Origin: Thalassia testudinum
Taxonomy: Eukaryota; Streptophyta; Magnoliopsida; Alismatales; Hydrocharitaceae
Assembly: GCA_037157565.1 (NCBI GenBank)
Contig: JAZHRO010000036.1
Location: 140,608,501 to 140,672,500, forward strand
Direction of reading: 5' to 3'
Length of the DNA: 64,000 nt
Each line of letters opens with the position of its first letter. The stretch's first letter is position 1. Made by a program: the position numbers and the translations under genes. This document shows, piece by piece, positions 23,426-33,308 of the stretch. The notes beneath the pieces were generated by a model. The model was not told the origin of the DNA and did no database searches. It worked only from the letters and a program-made list of their open reading frames with translations.

Positions 23426-24541
23426 GTGGCTATTTGCACCCATCCACTTTTTGGCCATACTTGCTTGGCTCCATCCACCTCCACTTAGGCTAGCACCACC
23501 ATATCCACTCCATCTCCACGAGCTGAGCACCACCATGAAGGACACCATGCCAGGATGCTGAATCACTCCTCCAACCTCTCTCATAGGGCCAACCTAAGCT
23601 CCATTGGCCGCCCCTCATTCTCCTCTCTACCACTCCAAGGCCATCGGAGACCACCTCCGAATGCCCTCACTTTTGATAGATTAGTAGCTAGTTCTTTACA
23701 TTTACGGCTTTTAATTACTACTTAGTAGTGTAGTCCTTACTCTCCCCAAATGATGCATGCAAAATCCCCCTGTAGATTCTTGTATGCGATCGTTTTCTGA
23801 TAGCTAGCTTTACATTTTTAAGCATTCATGTACAAGCTTTCCTCTACAAGTTCATGTTGCAAACACTCTCCAAATGAATGAATGAAAAATATATTTTCTA
23901 TATACATCTATGTGTTGAGAATCACTATGAGCTCATTGCAGTATCTTTTGTGTGATTAATGTTGCCTGTTTTCAATTCCTGATATACTTGCAACTAAGCA
24001 TGTTGTACTTCAATACGTAATAATCATAAACTAGCATGTGATTTTAAACAAAGTAGAGCGGTAAAAGATCGAATTCAAAAGTAAAACAAACGCCTCCCAG
24101 AGATGAACGACCGAAACTCAAGTCTCGTTGTCTTTTATTAAATATCTTTGTTTGATCGTATTGTGCACTATACTACGACGCTTCTTTCATATCAAAATCG
24201 CATTACGCTTTCAACAATATGCACCAAAGACCTTGCTCAACAACCACTGGGGCAGTGGAAACTTGGTTTCTGCGCTTGCACACACCTCAGGCAGAGATTA
24301 CCTCGATACTCTACTTGTTCCCAGACGTCCGAAGCTCGCTCTGGACGTCCAACTATCTCTCCAGCCGTCTGCCAAATGTTGCAAACGTCTGATAACCGTG
24401 GAAATCGCGGCCAAACTCTGCGCGTAGGACCTTCCTTGCAGCGGCTCTTATCCCACACACTCTCTCTCTTTCTCCCGATCTCCTCTTGCTGCTCCCCTCC
24501 CTTCCTCTCGCAAACACTCCTCTCCCCTCACGCTCTCCCTC
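23426..24541 (+). other. Downstream part of an LTR-like unit, boundary unclear
   Basis: C-rich sequence follows the TATA box (transcript leader-like), then AT-rich DNA to about 24120, then CT-rich DNA. GACGTC cores occur at 24324-24329 and 24344-24349. No protein domain was recognised in the short ORFs. The CT-rich part continues, across the next insertion, at 28301. Confidence 0.4.
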
Positions 24542-25320
24542 TTCCTTGTTAAGACCTGTGCTGTTTGAGCCTTTTAAGACGTCTGGACTGTGGGTCAGAC
24601 GTCTGGACACCTTCCCAGATGTCTGGAAATCAAAATTTTTGGGTACGAGCTCATGTCTGCGCGTGGGCTGCACGTAGACAGTACCCTCTCATTTTTCCTC
24701 CTTCTCTCTCTTCCCTCGCCTCTAAGCAAACCCTAACCCCAACCTTATAAAACCCCCTCCTTCTCTCTCGTCCTCCTCACTTCTTAGCCACCAGCCACCT
24801 TCCTCTCTTCTTCCCCAGAGTAAGTGAGAGCAGCGTAGAGGAGAAGTGGCGTGAGGAGAGAAGGAGGTGAGCTCGCGAGCTCGCGTGGGAGCTCACCGGT
24901 GAGCGCACGGCCAGAGTGACGCGTGCGCGAGGAGGAGTGCGTCGGGGAGGTCCTCCCCGACACTGCTGCAGCTGGAGCTGTAGGCGAGGAGGGGCGAGGC
25001 GCGGCCACGTGCGGTACGAGAGAGTGGAAGCAGGTTCTGGTTATGGGTTTTTCCCAGAATCAGACGTCTGGAGTGATGTCCTGATGACGGTGCGGACGTC
25101 TAGAGGCGATTCCAAACGTCTGAGGAGAGGGCTTCGCGAAGGTACATCCTCTTTGCCGATACGGCCATGCAGGCTACTCCGATGCTACCCTGTTGCATTC
25201 CTTTTTTAGGAGATTTGGTGGATTTTGTGCAGGAGTTGCTTCGGAAAGGTGCGGGACACGCCCTCCCACGCATTTCAGACGTCTGGGAGACATACCATAC
25301 GACTGGAAGCCCTTCCAGAC

Positions 25321-25837
25321 GCCACCCCACGGGGCTCGGGGTTTAGCTAGCCGCCCTACACCGACTTGTTAGGCCCACTGGGCAAACCAGGGTAGTCAGG
25401 TGATGGTGCACAGACTGTGGAGGGGCGAGACCCCTGTTTGGTTACTGAGAGGGGCTAGACCTCTGTTACTGAGAGGGCTAGACCCTATACTATTTCGTGC
25501 TGTACTTTGGGCGCACCCATTAGCGGAAACGACTGATCGTGTGCCAGTGTGGGTAGCTACCCATGCGCTTATTGCGCGTGCCGTAGTCACCATTACGTCT
25601 GTCAGTGACCTTGGGGTGGTTGACTGGGTGTAGGATCACCATGGGGGACTCTCCCGGCCAGGAGAGCACCACGTGTGCCTTCTACTCTTCGGAAAAGACT
25701 GCAATCAAGATCGTTCCCACGAGGAACATTCGATATCAAGAAAGAGATCTGATAAATAAACCAATGGGTGAAAAGGAATAAATTGTGAAATAATGAAATT
25801 AGAAAACAACAGCTACCTGTCCACTTTTACTGCTTTA
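25321..25837 (+). repeat. Repeat A, copy 1 (517 bp)
   Basis: Matches 27346-27862 with three differences by eye (offset exactly 2025). Starts GCCACCCCACGG and ends TGCTTTA. It runs directly into repeat B copy 1, an adjacency not seen in the downstream copies. The small ORF in it (25400-25633) appears in both copies but has no recognisable domain. Confidence 0.95.
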
Positions 25838-26313
25838 TCTAATTTTGCGTCAGTAATCCTGTTTTGACCCGTTTAGGATCCGTTTGAGGTTTGTTTTACG
25901 CAAATAAGATATCGATGTGTTCCTTGTGAGTTCCTCTACTTGTTGGAAGGCTTTCCATATTGTTCTAATAATTCCCCTGTGATTGTTCCTTGTTATAGGA
26001 CTTTGTTCCATTGCGGATTCGAGACTTGCTGAGGCACGTGAGCCTGCCGTTCAAGCTCCCAATACTCCTGGGTTTACTGGTAGAGTGGTTTCCCCTAAGT
26101 TAAATTACAAACCTGAATGCATGTGTGGAATGAATGATTAGAACCTAGGATATGGCTTGAATCCTTGGAGTAGAAATACTGGAATGTCTGTATTGAACGA
26201 ATAAATTACAGTCTTGAATGAGTAGATAGAAATGATAACACTGCTTGTAAATGAATAACAGCTGCTTGTGAAATGTGAAGTACTTGTGCTAGTTAACTGT
26301 TGCATGTATCTTT
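25836..26313 (+). repeat. Repeat B, copy 1 (478 bp)
   Basis: Matches 26420-26897 with two differences by eye (offset exactly 584). Shares the two bases TA with the end of repeat A copy 1. Followed by a 106-bp stretch with GACGTC motifs, then copy 2. Confidence 0.95.
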
Positions 26314-26419
26314 GGAGCTGGGTCCAGACGGTCCAGAAGAGTTCCTGGACGTCTGGGGTGGACACAGAGATTGAGGTACGATACTGGACACTTTTAAGAC
26401 GTCTGGAAATTGTTCCAGA

Positions 26420-26897
26420 TATCTAATTTTGCGTCAGTAATCCTGTTTTGACCCGTTTAGGATCCGTTTGAGGTTTGTTTTACGCAAATAAGATATCGAT
26501 GTGTTCCTTGTGAGTTCCTCTACTTGTTGGAAGGCTTTCCATATTGTTCTAATAATTCCCCTGTGATTGTTCCTTGTTATAGGACTTTGTTCCGTTGCGG
26601 ATTCGAGACTTGCTGAGGCACGTGAGCCTGCCGTTCAAGCTCCCAATACTCCTGGGTTTACTGGTAGAGTGGCTTCCCCTAAGTTAAATTACAAACCTGA
26701 ATGCATGTGTGGAATGAATGATTAGAACCTAGGATATGGCTTGAATCCTTGGAGTAGAAATACTGGAATGTCTGTATTGAACGAATAAATTACAGTCTTG
26801 AATGAGTAGATAGAAATGATAACACTGCTTGTAAATGAATAACAGCTGCTTGTGAAATGTGAAGTACTTGTGCTAGTTAACTGTTGCATGTATCTTT
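26420..26897 (+). repeat. Repeat B, copy 2 (478 bp)
   Basis: Presumed template copy. It is followed by 448 bp of unique LTR sequence and then repeat A copy 2, the order expected of the unrearranged LTR. Confidence 0.95.
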
Positions 26898-27345
26898 CCT
26901 ATTGTACACGCTAAATGACATAATACGAGCTGCATGTATATAAATTGAGAACGGTAATGTGAATGATGGAAATACGAGCTACCTGTGTATAACCTGAGTA
27001 TGGAAATGTGAACGATAGCAATACAAGTTGCATGTGTATAACCTGAGAATGGAAATAAAAATGATGAAACCTGGTATGGCATGGCATGAGGAATATGAAC
27101 ATGAACCCTATGGGGAATTAGGAGTTGAGCTCCTGGAAATAAATGAAATGGATCTGGAAATGCGTTGGGAAGTGTACTGACCCTTGAGTACGTGATACTA
27201 AGGGGAGCGAATGTTACCTCTTAGTGTAGAGGGGTGCTTTCCGCCTTCGGGTTGAGACCTTGGGTGGGTTTAGCCACTTTGCACCGACTCTGTGGCTCTC
27301 GTGTACACCGTACTGGGGAGAGCTACTAGTGTAGGGAGAGAGCTA

Positions 27346-27862
27346 GCCACCCCACGGGGCTCGGGGTTTAGCTAGCCGCCCTACACCGACTTGTTAGGCC
27401 CACTGGGCAAACCAGGGTAGTCAGGTGATGGTGCACAGACTGTGGAGGGGCGAGACCCCTGTTTGGTTACTGAGAGGGGCTAGACCTCTGTTACTGAGAG
27501 GGCTAGACCCTATACTGTTTCGTGCTGTACTTTGGGCGCACCCATTAGCGGAAACGACTGACCGTGTGCCAGTGTGGGTAGCTACCCATGCGCTTATTGC
27601 GCGTGCCGTAGTCACCGTTACGTCTGTCAGTGACCTTGGGGTGGTTGACTGGGTGTAGGATCACCATGGGGGACTCTCCCGGCCAGGAGAGCACCACGTG
27701 TGCCTTCTACTCTTCGGAAAAGACTGCAATCAAGATCGTTCCCACGAGGAACATTCGATATCAAGAAAGAGATCTGATAAATAAACCAATGGGTGAAAAG
27801 GAATAAATTGTGAAATAATGAAATTAGAAAACAACAGCTACCTGTCCACTTTTACTGCTTTA
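27346..27862 (+). repeat. Repeat A, copy 2 (517 bp)
   Basis: Presumed template copy. It continues into the CTACTCAG...TTTTCAGGT block and LTR end. The inverted LTR at 20.0-22.0 kb has the same continuation, which supports this as the original order. Confidence 0.95.
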
Positions 27863-28300
27863 GTTAGTTGGTTGCTACTCTACTCAGCGTTCGTTGACTT
27901 CGTGTACCCATAACCCTTTTCAGGTCCAGGTGTTGAGCAGCCCGAGTCGACGGCTGTGGAGGGTGCTGGACCTTATAGAGCCCAGTGGCTGTAGTTTCTC
28001 TTGTTGTACTCTTTTGAAGTAGTGAGTAGACTCTTGTACCTTTACGTTTTGCACTCTTATGCTCTGTACTTTATATTCTTGTACTTGGTTACTTTTCTAC
28101 TGTTGTGGTGGTATGTACTGTAGCAGTTTTAATTTCTTTACTGCTGTACTTTTGTTACTGTTAGTTGCTTAGCATAGTGAATGTGGTTTACTTTCCTACT
28201 TTTTGGTTATTTTCTTATTGGACGACTAAGTCTTGGGATCAGTCGAGTCAGTCTGATCTCGTGTCCTGTAGGGATTCGGGAACTAGGTTGTAACATTCCT

Positions 28301-29320
28301 GCAGCTCTCACTCCCTCCCTCGCTGGTAAGGGAGCACGGGGGGGGGGAGGGGTGTGACGCTGGAGGAGTGAGGGAAGATGTGTGCGAGTGTGGAATCAAG
28401 GGGAGGTTTTAAGGGTTTTATAGAGGTGGAAAAATAGGGTTTGGGGGGTGGGGTTGCATGGAAGTGTTGTGTGGGATATGGTAGGGTCGGGAAAATTGCA
28501 CTCGATCCTGCAGAACAATTTATGGGATGTTGGAATTGCGCAAGACCCCTCCCAAAAGCCAAAAACTCCACACGGGGTCTTTTTGGCTGCACAGAAAATT
28601 ATGAGAAGGCCCTTAAGATTCAAGAAAAGCCCAAATGACCCTTGGGAAGGGTCATTTCACCATGCAGTGATAAAGAGGATAAGAGAACAAGAGAAGTATA
28701 GTCGAGGTATTAAAAAAATTTGTTGAAGTCTAAAAAAATTTCAATAGAATTTCTCTTAGTATATGTATTTTTTCCCACATCTTGAATGTATAAGGAAAAT
28801 GACACCATAATACATATACAATGAGTACACCTCGTAAGATCGAAGTAAGTACACCCTATGTGATAAGCATTTAGAAATAATATATGGGAACTTCCCACAA
28901 ATATGCTATAAGAACTACACCAAACCATTTATATTTTACATTTAATTTAGAACTATACCAAACCATTTAGGTAGGTTGGTCTAATTTTCTAAGTTTATAA
29001 CTTCCAAGAAAATTTTAACAAAGTTATCCCTAAAATATCATGCTTTTCAAAAATCATGCATTAAAAATATATTCCTAATAACATATTTCCTTCACATAAA
29101 CACAACCATTTCATTCACAAAATCATATTTTATATCACATAAAAAAATTTCATTCACAAACTTTTACATACATTTGATTCACATAAACACATTTCGTTGA
29201 ATGAAAAGTAAGGATTGCTCAAATTAGTGCAGCCTTGGAGAGAAGAACCCTTCACAACTACCTGAACAACATATAAAAAAAGAGAATAAAAGAAAATTTT
29301 AGAACAAATATAACTGCATA
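28301..29320. other. Host DNA of the solo LTR and AT-rich intergenic sequence
   Basis: 28301-28420 is G-rich with a poly-G run near 28340. On the minus strand a CTATAAAACCC box (28413-28423) precedes CT-rich sequence, so this may be part of another LTR. From about 28700 the DNA is AT-rich without recognisable content. Confidence 0.4.
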
Positions 29321-29325
29321 CAAAA

Positions 29326-29590
29326 ACACACACACTTACACACATACATACATAATATGCAAACACGTGCACACACACACACCTACACAGATACATACAT
29401 AATACGCAAACACATGTGCACGCACACTGACACAAAATATGCACACATACACATGTAAGGAAGAGGGGGCGGGGATGCGAGGGTGGAGGGGGAGGAGGGG
29501 ATGGAGGGGGGAGGAGGAGGAGGGGTCAAAGATGGGGAAGCGAGGGTAGTGAGGGGAGGTGACAGGGCCGACGGAGGAGTAGGGGGATGG
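29326..29590. repeat. CA-rich microsatellite followed by G-rich tract
   Basis: 29326-29456 is an impure (CA)n repeat in which a roughly 55-bp block containing ACATACATAAT is present twice. 29457-29590 is GGGGA-rich. Overlapping ORFs are low-complexity. Confidence 0.75.
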
Positions 29591-31149
29591 AATTGGTAAT
29601 TATACAAGACTGTGGTGAATTATATAATTTAAATATTCAGAAAAAAAATGACAATCACAAAAATTCAACCATAAATAACACCAAGATTTATAGAAGCAAC
29701 AAAATCAGGAAAAACCTCTACATAGTTGATCTGCAATTAGGATTTTTCTCTTGCTCTCCAAGCAAGAAAATCTATTAACCTTCACTACTTAAACCGAGGG
29801 TAGTGAGCCTCAATTACATAAACTTCTTGTACAACCCACGAGAAGGCCTTTTGTTCTTCACTCAGTAGAAGAATGGGAAGCCAACAAACATAGCACCCAA
29901 ATTACAATAAGCAGGAGATAACAAAATTGATACAAGTCCTAATGAACTAATGTACAAGTGCTTAATCAAATGAAATAGGACTCACAAAAATTCTTTTGAA
30001 TTCCCTTTGAAGATAAATATAACTTGATATAAAGGATGTGTCAAAAACAAACTTTGAGAAATAATCTCTTGAAACTTCCTTTTTAATGGAAAACAAATTT
30101 AGCACAAAGGAAGTAAATTTAGAGAATGTCTAAAATTAGAGTTTCTTGAAAGAATAACTTCAAAGATATAAGCGTTTGATTCTAACAACGAGAAACTCTT
30201 TTGATCAAAATGATTTCACAAAGAAATACGTGTTTATATGAAGTAATATCAAATAGACAAAAATATTCCCTTATACTTTCCTAGTAAGTAGAACAAGTTG
30301 GCATAGAAAAGGAAGTAGGATCTTGAAGTTTTCTTGGAGCGCAATGTTGGCGTGAAGAATGCTTCTTTGGAGGCTTAGAAAACAACTTATCTACAGTGTA
30401 ATTGCAAGTAGACAATGGAAAGTTAAAAACATTTGATAACTAATTGAAAGTTATGCCAATCATTAATGATAACTAACCATGTGCCAAAATTTGAACATAA
30501 CTACCTGGAAATGCAATTGATCAATTAGTTAATCAATTAATAAACTCTGTTATGATAGAAAACATGTTCAGTAAAATTAATCGATTAATTCTATAGCCGG
30601 TAGAAACTTAAAGAGATAGTTATTTTAAGAGTTTTCTTTTTATGAAAGGGTGCATATGATCTTATAATCAACTTTATGAAATGGTGCATTATTTCAATCT
30701 TGTAACCAACATTCCAGAGAACGTAACCACCATTCTAGAAGATTTATTTATTATTTATAATATATTTAAAATCATTCTACACATTTTTTGATAATAGTTA
30801 TTTTATAACAATTTTAACCAACCTTCTAGAAGTTTTATTTTATTTTTATATGCATAAAAGTCTTTAGAAAAATTACGTTTAGGTACATAAAATTAAATGT
30901 GTGGACGTTTGTGTGCATTTGGCTCTTAATAAAAGATTTAAATAACTTATAAAAACTCAAAATAAAATGTTGGGGAGACTTTAAACCATCAAATTTGATC
31001 TTCATAGATCTTCTTCTTTACTCATTCAAAATCTTCAACATCATTGGAGATTTCTATCATCATCATAGAAGCTTTCTATTATGAATAACTAGATTTGCAA
31101 ATAATTTTATAATAAAATAAAATTTTGCATAAATCATCAAAATAAATAA
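29591..31149. other. AT-rich intergenic DNA, nothing recognised
   Basis: No coding region, repeat boundary or RNA gene could be supported. Confidence 0.55.
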
Positions 31150-31825
31150 GATTAGTGCTTAAGTACTAACAGGGGTGAGGAAGAGAAGGTAGGGGTAGAT
31201 GAGGAAGCCACGACGAGGGTAGGTAGTAGGGGTGGCAGAGGAGGAGGTGGTGATGGTGGTGGAGTTACTTGAAAAAGGAGGATTGGTGAGGCGGTCAGAG
31301 GTTGGAGGAGCAACGACAACAGGCGAGGGTTGGATTGATGATTGGGGGGTGGGGGGGGGGGGGGGGAGGGATGTGGTTGCCTAGGGGGGAGATCGTTGGG
31401 GTGTTGGTCGCTGGTGGGGAGGGAGAGAAGGCTTTGGGTTGGGAAGGGTGAAGGGCATGAGGGCAAATCGTATTTTTATATTTGCTATTGGTGACGATTC
31501 TAGAGAAATCGTTGCCAAAAGGATTTAAAATATTGTTCCTTTTTGTTTTTTGCGACGATTCCTCTATAATTGTCACCGATAGCCCTTCCAACATGACTAC
31601 TTAAAGCGATTTCATATTCACTTTTTGGTGACGATTTTAGAGTAATCGTCACTAAATGGATTTAAAATATTATTTATTTTATTTTTTACGATATTTTTTT
31701 AAAAATTGTTATTAAAACAATTTTGCGATGATTCTTAAATCATCGCTAGTAGCCCATCCTACAAGACTACTTAAGGGACCTATCGGTGACGATTCTAACT
31801 AGCGCTAATCATGCATTTTTTAGTG
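31150..31825. mobile_element. CACTA-like terminus with subterminal inverted repeats
   Basis: The right end reads TTTTTTAGTG (31816-31825), the complement of a CACTA terminus. Between 31490 and 31800 a GGTGACGATT...AATCGTYGCC word recurs in alternating orientation at about 31490, 31550, 31626, 31723 and 31783. That is the subterminal repeat style of plant CACTA elements. The left end was not found. 31155-31460 is purine-rich and includes a poly-G run at 31344-31366. No transposase is present. Confidence 0.6.
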
Positions 31826-31841
31826 TTGCAAGAACAATATG

Positions 31842-32765
31842 AGAAATGGAAACTATGAAGACAACAATGATGATAATCCTAAAGCAGGAAGAAAAAAGAA
31901 GAAATAGTCTAATGCTCGGAAGGAGTTTGTATAGGTGATAGAAAAAGGGGTAAAATCTAAATGCATACATTACGAGAAAGCATATGTCGTTGTACAAGGG
32001 GAATCAACTACCACTCTTCAAAAGCATTTAGATTGGTGATGTGAAAACAAACCGAGGGGACATGGTGGCCAACAAACATTACAACTTGGAAAAGGTGCCT
32101 CCATAAATTTGATTTGTTAGAATTAAGAAATTTGTTGGTTGAAATGATGGTGGTTACGGAACTTCCATTCAAAATTTTTGAAAGGTTCAAATTTAGAAGA
32201 GCTACGAGATATCCAATTCGACTTTCTCAACCTTTTTCTTATAAGATCGCAAAACTTGATCGTACAGAGATGTATGAAGTAAGTAGTGAGTTGATAAAGT
32301 AACTATCCACAATTGATAGAGTCAGCTTGACTAGTGACTTGTAGACATCAAATCAAGGCAAGCGCCACGTTTGTGTCACCATTCATTATATTGATGATCA
32401 TTGGAAAATGTACAATAGCATAATAATTGCATTAGGGAGATGCCTTCACTGTACATTGGAGATAGGCTTGTAGATTTCATTTTTAAGATTTTGCAAGAAT
32501 GGACCTTGAAATAAAAGTCATGTCAATTACACTAGCGCAAATAATGTTCTTGTTAGGAAATTGAAAAATCTTTTCCAAGTTTGATTATGAAAAATGGATT
32601 GGGAGGTATCTCTGAAGTTTTTGACAAAATTAGATATAGTGTCAAACTTCTCAAATATTCTCTAGCTAGACTTTGAAAATTTCTTCATATTGTTGAGGAC
32701 ACGAAGGGCAAAGGCTTAGTTTTAGGTTGTGCAACTTGTTGGAAGTCAGACTTTGAAGTCAGCGT
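31842..32765 (+). pseudogene. hAT transposase (BED zinc finger type), broken and truncated
   Basis: Plant hAT transposases start with a BED zinc finger, then a DDE core and a C-terminal dimerisation region. Here a BED-like segment (about 31880-32035) reads SKCIHYEKAYVVV...TTTLQKHLDW; the second Cys is replaced by Tyr and the last is displaced by a stop. It continues with LLVEMMVVTELPFKIFE (about 32120), FPYKIA-like, RVSLTSDL and VTIHYIDDHWK (about 32320-32410). The final stretch contains ISEVFDKIRYSVKLLKYS and GCATCWKSDF, matching the family's region around the TRWNST-type motif. The C-terminal dimerisation part is missing. Multiple stops and at least two frame changes are present. It lies immediately right of the CACTA-like terminus. 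Confidence 0.8.
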
Positions 32766-32774
32766 TATTTCTTA

Positions 32775-33130
32775 GACTTAGTTTACTTGGGAGGTTAACC
32801 CTTCGAATCTCCATTTACTTGACTATTTAACCTTTCATTTACTAGCTCAGGTTTAGCTATATTAACATAGGTTTGTCTAACACCAATTTAACAGGTGTTA
32901 GTCAAATTCGTGTTAAAATCATATACCACGTATATTTCTAACACCTTTCATATTTTATATATTTAAATCACTACCAAGTAAATGTAATAATAGTTAACGT
33001 CACAACTTAACACCAATTTAAATAAATATAAACTGATATTATCATCGCTTTATAATTAAACATAATTATAAATTAATAATAATTTTATATTTTTTAATAT
33101 CATTTTTCAAACCTCTAAATAAGCTGGTCC
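32775..33130 (+). repeat. Unclassified AT-rich repeat, copy 1
   Basis: Collinear with 51065-51430 over about 360 bp (TAGTTTACTT, CATTTACTTGACTA, TATTTCTAACA and AACATCAAT/AACACCAAT blocks in the same order). The copies are clearly diverged. It lies directly upstream of the PORR gene promoter. No TSD or TIR was identified. Confidence 0.7.
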
Positions 33131-33308
33131 TTGGGTTCTAATTCAATCAACTGGATTCATTGCCCCTATTGCTTAAAACGAACCTAAAAAGACGAGATTA
33201 CCCCGGTAGAAACCGTTGCAGACGGCAGACTCTCATCCTCCACCCATCTCCCAACAACCTCCTCCCTCTTCCAATTACAAGTAAACATCGCAAAACCCCG
33301 CGGCCACC
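33131..33308 (+). promoter_or_regulatory. Presumed promoter and 5' leader of the PORR gene
   Basis: Only 178 bp separate the upstream repeat from the ATG. No clear TATA box is visible. A C-rich stretch (33215-33275) resembles a plant 5' UTR. The start context is GCCACCATGCC, an excellent initiation context. Distal elements, if any, must lie in transposon-derived DNA. Confidence 0.45.

Larger units (their letters stand above)
24542..28300 (+). mobile_element. Solo LTR, Tekay/Del-like, with internal rearranged duplication and TSD
   Basis: The unit 24547-28295 begins TGTTAAGACC, ends GGTTGTAACA, and is flanked by TTCCT at 24542-24546 and 28296-28300. The ends form TGTTA/TAACA. There is no primer site or coding region, so it is a solo LTR. 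A TATA box, TTATAAAACC, is at 24746-24755. GACGTC motifs lie at 24578, 24598, 25063, 25095, 25278, 26348 and 26398. The segment 25321-26313 is a duplicated insert (see separate entries). Without it the LTR would be about 2.76 kb, close to its 2.58-kb relative at 12908-15487. Confidence 0.83.

Noticed and set aside
20025..23549. CCATG flanks as a TSD for one 3.5-kb inverted LTR
   Set aside because: The right end would start TGTCC, unlike the TGTTA/TGTG family start, and the TATA at 23408 points the other way; an 8-base match over this distance is not rare.
24128..24673. Several 60-134 residue ORFs on both strands
   Set aside because: They overlap each other in CT-rich DNA and run across the solo LTR boundary at 24547; no domain recognised.
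25400..27658. Two near-identical 77-residue ORFs as a possible duplicated small gene
   Set aside because: They lie inside repeat A of an LTR; the duplication explains both, and the related inverted LTR does not keep the frame.
29154..29444. Cys/Val-rich minus-strand ORF
   Set aside because: Encoded by the (CA)n repeat.
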